Positions 41,776 through 53,400 of a stretch of 64,000 nucleotides of DNA are shown piece after piece. Source of the DNA: Sclerodactyla briareus. Taxonomy: Eukaryota > Echinodermata > Holothuroidea > Dendrochirotida > Sclerodactylidae. Every line of letters starts with the position of its first letter. Positions within the stretch are counted from its first letter, which is position 1. Location of the stretch: positions 401,501-465,500 of the forward strand of contig JAODTK010005744.1 in assembly GCA_026419785.1 (NCBI GenBank), in the 5' to 3' direction. The notes under the pieces are model-generated. The model did no database searches and was not told the origin of the DNA. It saw only the letters and a list, made by a program, of their open reading frames with translations. Both the position numbers and the translations under genes were made by a program.

Positions 41776-43044
41776 GCGCGCGTATGGAAGCCCTGCTGGA
41801 CAGAAATACCATTTTTAATGCTAATATATTCCATTTTAGGTACATATATTCCATTTTATGGTAGCATCTGTCACAGCCATGGGAAGCAATGAATTATGGT
41901 AGCATTAAATCGAATTTATGGTATCATAAATCGAATATAGCCTACCATGTAGTGGAATATATGCTACCATATATTCGAATTATGTAGCATATCTGCTACC
42001 ATATAATTCGAATTTATGGTAGCATTAAATCGAATATATCCTACCATATACTCGAGTATATGTTTACCCATATATTCGAATTTATTGGTGATTTAAATGG
42101 AATAATGCTACCATAGATTCGAATTAATGGTAGCATATATTCGTTTTAAATGCTACCATATATTCCCTTCCTCCCCATTGGCTTGTATGATCATCTATTC
42201 CTGTGTGAAAAAAATATGGCTACGAGATTTGCGCGCGCATATGAGCATTTTTAATGCCATGCTTGTATCCATATATGCATTGGTAGTACGTACGCGTCGT
42301 TTATAGGCCGCGCTGAGTCCGCACACGTACGTATACTTCATGCATATGCATATGCCAACAACGCTGTTCAGATGGACGGTGATAATCCCCCATAATTCCT
42401 TCCATTTTCCTGGCACAGAACGATATAATGATGTTTCTGGATGTATGTGAGAGATAGAACGCTTTGCGAACGCTTCTCCGACAGTTAAAATATATGCTAT
42501 AATAGCGAGAGTAAAGAGAGCAAATGCCAACTTGTGCGAAAAATTATGTCACGTTGCGGTAAGCAATGACAATAGTGATTGGTTAATTTTTTTCCAGGTA
42601 TTTGATTGGCCGATATATGGTATCATTATATCGAATTTTAATTGTAGCATAATCAAATAATGGTGCATATATTCGATATAATGGACCATAAATTCGATTT
42701 TATGGTGGTATATTTCCGATTTATGGTAGCATATATTCCAGCCAATAGAGACAGGAATAATGGACATATATTGATTTTGCTACCATAAATTCGAATCTAT
42801 GGTAGCATAATCGAATATATGGTAGCATACTGATTCGAATTAGCTACCATATATTCGAATATATGGTAGCATATATTCGATTTCATGCTACCATAAATCG
42901 ATTATGCTACCATATATTCCTGCCTGCCCATTGGCTGTGAATATATGCTACCAAAAATGGATATATGCTACCATCCATAAAATGGAATCTTATATGGTAG
43001 CAGTAAATATGGTATTTTTTCCAGCACGGATTGCCATACGCGCG
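41776..43044. mobile_element. 1.27-kb foldback element made of palindromic GGTAGCAT/TTCGAA units
   Basis: Ends are inverted: GCGCGCGTATGG, then ctgctgga, then aaataccat at 41776-41817, and the mirror order atggtatttttt, tccagcac, CCATACGCGCG at 43010-43044. The interior has two arrays (about 41820-42165 and 42600-43010) of a 17-20-bp unit, ggtagcatatattcgaat, present in both orientations. I count about 22 copies of ggtagcat or its complement. The arrays flank a ~430-bp unique spacer. CCATTGG or GATTGG sits at array borders (42176, 42604, 42928). No open frame is present. The target-site duplication is not clear. It is a foldback/MITE-like element of unknown superfamily. Confidence 0.8.
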
Positions 43045-43423
43045 GCCCCGCTGAAATTCAACTCACTGATCGCCCCCTCGTATGTCGTAATAGGAGTTGC
43101 GAGATGAATGTCTAGTCTCCAGTGCATATAAAACTGTGTTATAAGCATGGGGACCATTAAAATACGAAGAATGTGCCGTCTGGGATGCAGATCGTGAATG
43201 TATTTTTTATTCAATATAAATTGATACGGACTTTGGCCAGTCCTAGGCCTAAGAAATACTACGTCTGCACTGATTGATTGCAATTTTTTCATTAAAACAG
43301 ATTATCTGAACACTTTTTAGTACTATCTGTCAAATTAGCCTGACTGACACTGTAGTCTGTAGGGTGTACATGAAAAAAATCACACCAAAATATTTTGATT
43401 CCTTCATTATATTCCCACATGGG

Positions 43424-43590
43424 GATATTATGGTGATGTTTTTTCGCCAGAGCCGACCGCCGCCGACAGAGATTTTTAGGTAGCGCCGATAACTCTCCAA
43501 CGCATTTGTCGGGTTGACTTGAAACTTTGCACACATAAAAGTTGTTTATCGAATAAAATCTCGGATGAGTTGAGAATTGGGCGTCGCCCC
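43424..43590 (+). repeat. Truncated GGGATATTATGG-family fragment
   Basis: Begins ggggatattatggtgatgtt with a GACCGCCGCCGAC block, and continues ttgaaactttgcacacata and gatgagttgagaattgggcgtc. This is the same order as the start of the 2091 and 6497 copies. It stops abruptly at a G-run repeat (gcggcggcaaacctgggggg). Confidence 0.6.
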
Positions 43591-44214
43591 ACTCAGTGGC
43601 GGCGGCAAACCTGGGGGGCTTGGGGGGGGGGGGGGGCTCAGCCCCAGTGAAAAAAAATTGAGGGGGCAAACGCTTTTTTATCCCCCCATATTTGCAGAGT
43701 GTCAGAAAACTTCGTGTATGTATTTAATTGCTATGCCGGATTGCACTGGCTAGGAATGTGCTATCTGTCTAGTGGCAGTGGAAAAAAAGTGTTTAGCCAT
43801 GGGGGGGGGATATTCTGCACCCTGCACACGGGCCAAGGTTTCTCCACAGATGCTGGATACTTGATGTTTTCAAAGAGTGCAGTGTCCTTAGCATCTAGAG
43901 GCTATAAACTGTCTGCTGTGCAACTTATGAAGAGTCATATTGAAAGGTGATTTAATGTGATGGTATAAGGATAACCTTTATAGCAAATCTTACAAGCATT
44001 AACATTTTAACAACTGCATCATAATTTTTTCATTCTGAGTTACTACGTAGAATTTGTTGCCATATCAACTTGTGCTGGTTCAATCCTCATCTTCTTCAAA
44101 ACCTTCTTGTCCATATATTATTTTAATGACTAGCTGTAGCTGTAGCCATGGGGAAGACGAAGCACAAATCATTTATGTATTTAAAAACACAGGTAATCTA
44201 GAATTTATGCTGTT

Positions 44215-44340
44215 TATGCCCGGCCTCGGCTCGGCTGGTGTGGCTCGGCCTCGGCCTCGAGGGGCGGCCTCGACCTCGGCCCTCGCATCGGCCTTCGGGG
44301 GGCGGGGCCTCGGCTCGCGGAGGCAGCGGCCTCGACTACA
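44215..44340. repeat. CGAGGCC-rich GC island B
   Basis: Degenerate cctcggctcggctgg, gcctcggcctcgagg and cggcctcgacctcggcc units over about 125 bases. Composition is like 41345-41475. Confidence 0.7.
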
Positions 44341-44344
44341 CTGA

Positions 44345-47300
44345 TTAGAGTATGGTCATGGATGATTGCGCGGACCCATGATGAATGCCCAGAGTAACCA
44401 TTCAATGAAAAAAGATTCAATTCATATTTAGTGCATACCGATAAATGGATACTAGACAGGAAACAGAAGAACGATGATCGTTTAATTGTCGAGCTGGTGA
44501 CCCAAGGGAACAGAACTATTGACATGTTTTTTGGAAAAACAAAAAAGACCATGGGCGTTTAGGAAGCCCGATTAATATCTAGGGGCTTGTAGTGAATTGC
44601 CCGAAAAATATACTGTTTAAGATTTGCTCCTGTGCCCGAAAAAACTATCAGCGCACTGCCTAATTTTGCATGCAATTATTTGGCGGGAGGCGGCAAGCCC
44701 CCCCCCCCCCAGTCCCCGCTCCCCTCCCGCCCTACGCCCATGTGAAGGACAGAAGTTGAAAGGGGAATCCCCGGAGTCAAGGATGGAAAATCAAAAGTGC
44801 ATTGTACAATAGACGAAGTGAAGATGTTACAAGTCTATCCGGACAAGGACAAGGCATCACTTCAAATATTGTATTGGGCAAACAGATGCGCTTTCAATTA
44901 CGCTAATCTAGCAAGAGTCAGTGTCCATGATTACATTGGAACACCTCTCACGTTTGAAGCAGTTAGTACTAGCAGGTTGTCAATTTTACTAGAGGTTTGG
45001 ATTGTTTCGAACCAGAATTCAGAAAATACACGATATCATGGTACGAAGGGCTTCTGCTAGTTTTATAGGATAAATGACCGTTCTGAAATTTAGGGGAAGG
45101 TTATCAATTGACCATAGCGACAATAATACAACATATTTCGGAAATATGTACGTCATAAATTTTGAGATCCGCAAATTGGCGTGTAGTAAGTTGCAAAAGT
45201 AGCTCGCTATAGGAAAACGGCGTTTGCTGAAAGAGACCGCTTTCAAGATTCTGTTATGCCATGTCTCAATCCATACCAATTTAGAGACAATGAATGAGTA
45301 AAATATAGCCTACTGTGTAAAGACCTGTCTGGCTATGCCTGAGGGAAGATAACTTGAGGTAGTAGAATATCCAACTATACCTAATCAGGGTTTTTGCAAA
45401 GGTCACCAATGTTTATTGGAGGAAACGTTATCAATAAAGAAGAGCTAGGTAATTGGAACTGCGTCCGTCTTATACAAATGACAATACCATTCAGGGTGGA
45501 AGAATCAGGGCAGCCTTGTGAAGCTTTATTAGGGTTGAGCTGAAAAGCTCGTTTTTCCGAGATAGCGTATGGCCACACGTCAGACCTGTTCAGCAAGTAA
45601 TGGCCTTCGTTGCAGTTCTGAGCATTGATGAAGATGCTCGTCTCATCAGCAATATTCTCAAGATTCAGTCATTCGGCGAAACATTAGGAATCGTTTCATT
45701 GACATAATATACGAATTGACACAATGGACCTAAGACGGATTCTTGGAGCACACCCAGTGATTACACATCAAACAAGCAATGGCGGGCGATCATGGGGGGA
45801 CGGGGGGGGTGGGACGGCTCCCCCCCCAATATATGTTGGGTTGGGGGGGACGCCATGCATTTTGTTCCCCCAATTAAAAAAAATTTTTGAGCCCGACTAC
45901 TTTTCGCTGACAACTGTATCCGACATATCCATCAGCAAACCATGTTTAAACAAATGCATGCATGACCTAAATATCGAGTTGAGGGAATTCTGCTGCTTCC
46001 ATTTTCGAATTTTTTGGCGGCTGGCGCGCGGATATCTCATGTGTCGGTAGTGTTCAGACATACTATCGGGCCTTCTGTCTCGTGCAGACATATGAATTTC
46101 CTTAACAAAAATGCCTGAAATTTACTCTGGTTTTTCTCAATTATCAATGAACGAAGGTTCTCTCCATCCTATCGTTTACCCTAAGACGTATCTCGATTTA
46201 CCAGCTAAGGTGTGTCTCTCCTTCATTGGAACGTTGCCAACAAATCGCTATCTTTGAGGGGAAGGGGTTGAAGACGACGGGGTAGGTCTTCCCAACTGGC
46301 GGGAGCTGTGATTTTTTATTTATTTATGGTGCGAATACTTGTTGAAAGTTTGTGAGTTCACTAGCTGTGCACATACTATCCCTATGAGGGCACCGGTGCG
46401 GCAACCTGCGGCATCGAAAATGCAACCATTGAACGCCCACATTTCGTTGTCAGAAAGACAATTCAAAATTCAAGTGAAGAAAAAGGCTGTCCAAAAGTGT
46501 AAGGTCCAAATATTTGCCTGAATTTTTGATGGAATGGCCCAAAGTGTAAACTTTGGTTGTCTTTGAAGGAAGCATGTTGGGGCGATGAGGCTAGTCCTAC
46601 CACCGGCGGGACCTATGATTTGTGGTTGGCAAAATATGGTCTATCTGCAAATTAAAAATAGTGTCGGCAATCTAATCAATTTACGTGTGCGACCCTTTTT
46701 TGAAAGTTGTTTGAGTACACGGTGCACATACTAAGGGGCAGGCACACGGGGCGGGTGGACACCACATAAATTAGTCATCGAAGATTCGGCCAGTTAACGC
46801 CACAATTAGTGAGATACAAGACATGATTAAAACATTTGGTGAAGACAAGTTTTTATCCAACGATTGCCTGTCTTTTAGATGGAATGTCCAAAAGTGTAAA
46901 AATTTTCGCGCGCAGCTTCGCGCGCAGTTGCGGTTTATTTCGGTGTTATACTCATTTGGGACACCCACCAAGTCTGCTCCAAGTAGAAATGTCCCTCCCA
47001 TGCGCTGTGGTCCTCAAAGAAGATAAAACGGGAGGCGCGTAATCTTAAGTAAAAAACTCGGCCTGCCCTATCGTAAGTGATAGGTCAGAGGTGTGTACAG
47101 TGCAATGTCGATCGTTGGTAAAAATGGATCCTGCAAAAATCTCGCGCTTCGCGCGAAGTAGTATGGTGGCAGTGTCCATTTCGATTGATCCGTTCATGAC
47201 TGAAACCTCATTGCATCGTTTTTTAGAATTTCACAGCACCAAACGCAGAACCTTGAAATTGACCCCTATTGCGATAAGTTTGTGGAGAACCTCGGAAATA

Positions 47301-47450
47301 AAAAAAATGGTATCAATGTTAGGAATGATGGACTGTCATTAGGCGGGCAAGGGCCGTTTCCTGCAATCTAGGGGGGTATGCAAACGAAAAAATTTCTTGT
47401 ACGCTTACGCCGCCAAACCTGTGGGGGCGCGCCGCGTAGATGGTATTCAT
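44345..47450. other. Intergenic, no gene recognised
   Basis: Contains G/C-run repeats (44700-44730, 45785-45860) and the 46260-46900 duplication. Open frames on both strands are short and carry no domain that I recognise. Confidence 0.5.
46260..46900 (+). repeat. Two-copy diverged tandem repeat (~355 bp)
   Basis: Shared block order: ggggtaggtcttcccaactggcggga, gtgcgaatact, gaaagtttgtgagt, gtgcacatact, ccaaaagtgtaa. The second copy has ggctagtcctaccaccggcggga, gtgcgaccct, gaaagttgtttgagt, gtgcacatact, ccaaaagtgtaa. gtgcacatact occurs at about 46366 and 46721. The family is unknown. Confidence 0.55.
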
Positions 47451-47650
47451 CTGGTCCTCCCCCCAAACCGCCAACACAAATCGCCGGCCTTGACCGGAAG
47501 AATGGGTATAATTTATCATCATGACTTGCTTTCGGTGTGATAGATAACTACGAATAACATCTAGAGTATTCACGTGTATAAAATATACCAGTATAGCTTG
47601 GTTCAAAAATGCGGTCATTGTTAACAGTATCAAAAGATTTTGATTCCTTC
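47450..47650 (-). mobile_element. LINE reverse-transcriptase fragment
   Basis: On the minus strand it reads KSFDTVNND (RT catalytic motif A region) and, after a frame change, TLDVIRSYLSHRKQVMMIN and SSG. The pair FDTVNH..YGI..L..SYLS.RKQ is typical of non-LTR retrotransposon reverse transcriptases. Only this ~200-bp piece is recognisable, and both sides are unrelated sequence. Confidence 0.75.
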
Positions 47651-47889
47651 TGGAAGAAGATTAAGGATCATGCATCATGCATTGTGTATGTGGATGTGTA
47701 TTGTGACAGATGGCTTCTTCCAAGAACAAATCTAAGACGTAAAGCATTATTTAGGTTCGAACTAGACATGTTGGGTTCAGTTATAAAGAGGAAAACCCCT
47801 ATTGTTTGGAGTTTCAGCAAGTCTGAGAAGTTGGCATTCGATAACTGTGCAACAAAAGGATGCGGAGCTAATACCGCATGAAGGTTCAT

Positions 47890-49500
47890 ATGTAGAGTAG
47901 ATGTGCACTATTGTTCTGAGGTCAGTCCATGCATGGTCAAGAACGGCGAAGAGGTCAAGAGAGGTCAAAGTCGAAAAAACTTGTGAACACATACACTTGT
48001 GAAACGAGATGATGTAGAGAGTTCATCCTTGGCAACGAGACGTTGGTACTCGAGAGATGATCCTACTGGTTTGGAGTCGGGTTCCAAGGTCAACAGAGGC
48101 AACAGAGGGTAGCGGGAGGAATAGTATAGGCGGTATCAGGCGCTTTGCATGCAAAAACAGGTCCCGGGTTCGAAATTCCAGCCGACAGGACCGGGCGTTT
48201 TCCCAGAAGTGGCTGTACTGCAGTTGCGACGGGCGATGTCTTGGGTTAGGTTCCTTTCCTGCATTGCCAGTGGGATTGGTAATTTCGGGGGTGTTTCGAG
48301 GGCACTTGAATAGGTCTCGTCGGTCGGCTGCTTGTGGCATCAATCCGCTCCCAGGTTCTGAGACAGTGGTCGGGTCCTGAAGTCACTGATCGTCCGTGGA
48401 TGGGGGACCGTAAAATTGCGGGGTCCGGGAGCAGGGATTGGTGTCACTTCCCTGCCTCGAATATATCTGAGCACTAGTCGTGAGAGAGGCCGAAGATGTC
48501 GCCGGTGCTCATAACGATCAAAAAAATTCGGGTAAGGGTTCCATGATGAGTCAAATGGCTTTCTGAACCTAGCAATCAATTCAAAGCAAATTTTTTTTTT
48601 TTTTTTCAGGGGGGGAGGGTCAAAGTTAAAATAAAAACAGGCAAATCATATGAACATGGAACTGTGCGACCAAATGATGGGAGAGAGTCATACTTGGAAT
48701 GAAGGGCTGCGATGTAGGGTAAATAATCCCTATTGTTCTCGGGTGATGTCCAGCAAGGTCATCGAAGGTCAACCGATAGGTCTGAAAAGAGGGTGAACAC
48801 AATAACTGGGCAGCAAAATGATGTAGAGAGCTCATTCTTGGCACGAAGGGTCGCCATTTGGAGTGAAGTAGAGGATCCCTTACCGGTTTGGGGCAGGTCC
48901 ATGGTCAACAGAGGTTCGAGAAGTCGGTGAGTACATTTGAGCATGAAAACTTTGCAACCAACTGAATCAGAGCGCTCATACTTGCCCGAATCATACCGTG
49001 TGGTGTTTGTAGAGGATCCCCATTGTTTTTGCGTGAGGTTCACGGTCCATCGGAAGGCAAACAGAGGCAAAGATTTGGGAAAGTTGATGAGTGACAAGAA
49101 TTGTGTAACGACAATGATGAAGAAAATCATTATTGGCAGAAGGAGTGCATTTTGAATGAGAAATCGGAATTGGTTGGGGGTCAGTCCGAGGTCACACAGA
49201 GGGCAACCAACAGCGATCAAAGTTTAAAATCATGAGAGCATGAGAACTGTTCACTGCAACTGCAAATGCGGTAGAGAGCTCATACTTGGCACGAAGGGCT
49301 TCCATGTGGTGTGTTTGAGGGAACCATATGTTCTTCTTGAGGTCAATACACTAGGGTCAATAGAGGTCCAACAGTCTGAAACTTTGCGGACATGATAACT
49401 TGTGCGATCAAATGATGTACAGTATTAATTAAACGAAGGATTGCCTTTTTGAAGTAGATGATCCTGCAATCGGTTCTAGTTCAGGTCGAAGGTCTTACGC
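47890..49500 (+). repeat. ~148-bp GGTCA satellite array (interrupted by a SINE)
   Basis: The landmark gatgtagagagctcatacttggcacgaagg recurs in diverged form at about 48012, 48675, 48821, 48963, 49112, 49270 and 49414. Units also share gaggatcccyattgtt, gtcaaggtcaacagaggtca and cttgtgaacac. AGGTCA-N4-AGGTCA occurs at 48756-48771. The gap between the first and second landmarks is explained by the inserted SINE. The unit resembles the 14035-14440 repeat (atccctgttgttc..gggtcaggtcaaaggtc). Confidence 0.8.
48105..48540 (+). mobile_element. tRNA-derived SINE-like insertion
   Basis: Pol III-type boxes are visible: an A-box-like TAGTATAGGCGG (48122-48133) and a B-box-like GGTTCGAAATTCC (48167-48179), about 34 bases apart, in a degraded tRNA-like head. 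A GC-richer body follows to about 48540. It interrupts one satellite unit between ..caacagagg and ..gtcaaagt, with gagggt on both sides (48101-48110 and about 48614-48620) as a possible target duplication. A poly-T/poly-G junction at about 48587-48615 obscures the 3' end. Confidence 0.6.
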
Positions 49501-50352
49501 AACCTTACAGTCCCATTATAGAGGCATGAGCCATACAACATCCCTTCAGTCGTTACGTGGCGCGGCAAAGGCATCATGGCGGTTTGGGTTCGTGTTTAGA
49601 TGAAGATAGGCCCAGGACATCCGTCCAGGACAATGATTGTACCGTTCTCGAGGTTAGTAAGAAATATAATTGCCTGCGCGAGTGACATAAGCCATAACCT
49701 CATTTTTATAACGATCCCAGGCTCCCGAAATAATTGCAAGTAACGATTATGAGTCACCCGCCCCCCTCTCCGCCCCTCTCTCCCCACTCCCCTCCCCCTC
49801 CCACATTTTGTCTCCAATAAGCCCGCACACTCTCTTTCCCCCACACCCTTTTCGCGTCTGTGCTACGTCAAAACTGGCTATTGCCAGACGCTATCGCAGA
49901 AAGGAATATTTTAGACAGAGCACGCATCGTATTGCAAAAGATGTGCTCTCTCTGAAATGTCGCGTAGGATTAAAATAGACTGATGGTAGCGTTGGTTGCA
50001 CTCGCACGACGTTAACGGGACGGAAATAACAGTTGTACACTCATCGAGTTCCAATAAATATACTTATCAGATACAAACCTCTGTGAATTCGAACTAAATG
50101 GACGGGCAGTTGCTAAATTCTTTATATTCCATTCTCGCGTTTCACATAAGTCTTCATGATTTTAGTCAAACTAAACGATTCTTCTGAATTGGCAACCCTC
50201 CGTACAGCTGAAGATTTTTACGTGCTGTGACTTTGTGTCGGTGTGACCAGTCGAAAAAGTCATCCCTGGAAAACGAGAGGGAAAAGGCTGGAGTAAACAC
50301 GTACGAGAGTTCAATCAGAGCGTCGACTCAGAGGTGTTGACTTTACTATAAA
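49500..50352 (+). promoter_or_regulatory. Probable RAB6 promoter and 5'UTR region
   Basis: Unique-looking DNA between the satellite and the RAB6 start codon. No TATA box is placed convincingly. A pyrimidine-rich stretch lies at 49758-49860. The transcription start cannot be set from sequence. It is called by position only. Confidence 0.35.
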
Positions 50353-50426
50353 ATGTCGTCGTCGGGAGACTTCGGGAACCATTACGGAAGTTTTAAAACT
50401 GGTATTTGTAGGAGAACAGGAGAGGG
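50353..50426 (+). CDS. RAB6: RAB6 exon 1 (start codon, N-terminus)
   Basis: Start ATG at 50353 in cataaaATGTCGTCGTCGGG-like context, donor gtaaga. MSSSGDFGN reads directly. Afterwards one missing C (aaccatta) and two surplus bases in ttttaaaa give N-terminal RAB6 sequence up to GEQ. As written, the frame instead yields HYGSFKTGICRRTGEG and a stop in the intron. Confidence 0.85.
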
Positions 50427-53400
50427 GTAAGAATTGCACCGGGGTCCAACCATTGTAGTCTACTGGTAATAAATTAATGTGACGGTCTATCGTGATTGAA
50501 ATGATAGGCTGTGTCAAAACTAACGTTACGCGTTTTAGGTTAGTATTAGTAACTCCTCAGGTAGTACTAGTTAGTGGAGTTGACTGGTATTCGTAGGAGA
50601 AGGGACCCGTCTAACTCAGGAGCTATTAATTATCGAAACTTGTTTACAGATCTGATTCCCCGATAACCATTGTTTCTGAGGGCTCCAGGGCATAATTCCC
50701 CAATGTATGGTAGAGGCACACAAGTGTTAATGCCCAACTAGCCTAGAAGATTTTGTACTCAATCCTCGTACACTAGCTAAAGCCTAAGCAACGAACTCCG
50801 TCCCACATCTACAACGTGAGAGTAGGTGTGGCGCTTCCCGGTTGTATGTAGCCAGGGGGCGAAATGCGTGCTCGAAAATCCTATGCGCCGGGTAGCCGGG
50901 TGCTTCAACTCGGGCCTCGGGCTACTGGATTTTAGTCGCGAAAATTGAACGCGAGCTACGGCAATCTGTAGTCTGTATTTGTCTTTTTATTAGTCTGATT
51001 TTTAAAAGTACAGTGTTACGGAGACCATATTATATACGACACCATAAATCATCAGCACAAACAAGCAGCAATACAATTTCGGGGACCAAATTGCGATACA
51101 AGTGTCATATCGGATTGACAGTTGTAAGTTTGAAGTATACAGTGGATCATTCAATATAGCGCGATGTCTTACACTAATCCGCTGCGGTAAATGGCCATTC
51201 AACGGCAAGCCTCCATCGGTCATCCGCGGCAGAGCGAATGCGATGAATTTACGTATGAACAGTAATTAAAAAAAAATCACTCAGAAAGGTGAAGGCGCAT
51301 AAGATCAGGATATTTTAAGAGAAAAAAGTGTGGCTTCACCAACCAATTTTGTGTAGTTTTACTATCAACAAGTGTGTTTAGCTAAGGTGCGGGGTTGCGC
51401 GATCTGCACCATGTATCCATACTAATATCATTGTGTTTCAGACATTGTAACGTAACAGTGCAGGGCATGAGAGGAAAACCCCCACTTTTTTATGGCACAT
51501 TGAAAACTTTCGTGATTTTGTAGAACTGGTGCCTGCACACATGCTATGTAACATTTGGAATGGGACCAAATTCACGGTAAATAAAATAACGTTAAAATAT
51601 GCAATCTGAAAACATTAAAAATCATCAAATAGGGAAACAGGCAATGGATGGATGGAGGGTGACACAAACACATTTCACAAAAGAGTGAATCATGTTATTT
51701 GCATGGTGCTTCAGGAAGTTACTTTTCTTGATCTACGGCCTAAGTGTTGGTTCCTGTACAAAAATCATAGCAAGTTCAGTGTTAGGCCTATGCTGGCACC
51801 TGTAGAAGTAAGGCCATTAAAAATTATCATTTTGTTTTCTATTTATTCCACAAAAGACATTTTGCATTGGCAAGAAGAACATTCATATGGGCCAGAAAAA
51901 AGGGTTCCCTTTGAAACGATTTGGCTTCCGCAACCGTCATGTTGTAGCTATGGCTGGAAGCAGTCAGCAGGAACGGTAGGCATGGGTCGGCATTATCCCC
52001 ATGTTCCCCACTGCTAGACGTGTAACAACTGTAACTACTTGTGTAGCATAGTTTGCAATGCCGTCGAATTGAGAGGAGGGAGTCATGAGACAATGGGGCC
52101 AACAGCAGGGAGGCTAACCATCAGCAAACACATCCTTCCTATTTAAAAAATGCCATGTCGGAGCATGCATGGACAGAAAATTCACTGATCTATTCTGAGA
52201 ACCACCCCCTGGTTTGGAACCCCTTTGAAAATTGAAGAGGAATTCCCCCCCCCCCCCCCCCCAACACATTTGAAACCTAGTGTAAACAGCGGACTATCCT
52301 AAATGCTCATTTTCACAGAGCCGTTAGTATTTGCTGTAAAGTAAACATTTTAAACACCGGTAAATCTTGGGACACCCCAGTCGGCCAGTTCGCGCTACCA
52401 TATTCAGCATCGGGGAGCCCCAAAGGGCTACCTAAATTTCAAAATATTTTTCAAGCACTGGCGAAATGGCTACCAGGGTCTTTTTTTGTTGGGGCATACG
52501 GGGGTTTTGATTCGCACTTGACACCATTCTGGGCAGATTGCATATTTGTGTAGGCAACGTGTGAAATATTTCATAGCTAGAAACTTTGTGTTAGCAGTCA
52601 AGGAGCAAGCCAGAAAGAAATAGAAATTTCACTCATTGGTTTTATCAGCACCAAATCCTGATATTTGGTTCTTGGTATTTACTTCACATGGAAAATTGCA
52701 AAAAATTCCAATTGAAATCTGAGTTCTGTACTCAAATGAGGCTGTTTTTGAATCTCCGAAACCACAGCCTACCAAACAATTGAAGGCAACGTAGGCTTCC
52801 ATGGAATGCGTATTGAGCCAAAATCCAAATAATCCTGATGTGAGTGGGAGAAATCAGAGTTTTGTGAAGTAGAATAACAACAAACGGTACCATCCTGAAA
52901 TACCCGCCATCAACACACACCAATCTCAAGTGTTGCATCATTCTCAAAGTCTTTGGCATGGTTGAGGTGCACACAGTGTAGGGATTCATATTGAAGATTG
53001 TGGTGGTAGTACTGTATTCTGTAACCCCCAACAAAACAAGAACAAAATTATTGGATTTCACTGGCGGAACACCCACCAAAGGAGTGAAATTATGTGGATT
53101 TACTAGTTGATCATTGATGCTAACACAAAGTGTCCATTAGAATGGGTTTGCACGTGCTCAACCATGAGTGCCTGGATGTGACGATGAGTAGTGTGTAGGA
53201 TTGGGAGGATCTAATCTGAGGAATCGGTGCCAAAAGTGACGTTACTGTACATATACATGGTTTACATGTTGCACACAGCGTCGTGAAAAAAAAAAAAAGG
53301 GTGCGGAGTGCGAGTCCGCAACCGAAACGGTCCAAAACAGCACCCGAAATCGATTCGAGGGGTGCGAAAATTCCAGTGACATATGAGCAAAATCGCACCA

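Noticed and set aside
48107-48190. Possible functional tRNA gene
   Set aside because: The B box has an extra base and the acceptor and anticodon stems do not pair well. A SINE head explains it better.
47890-49500. Regularly spaced repeats considered as a CRISPR-like array
   Set aside because: Units are long, diverged and contiguous without spacers, and the genome is eukaryotic. It is a satellite.
52195-52265. Second hAT end (ctggtttggaacccc with aattccccc)
   Set aside because: It resembles the right end of the 8084-8393 MITE, but no opposite end or target duplication was found, and the adjacent poly-C obscures homology.
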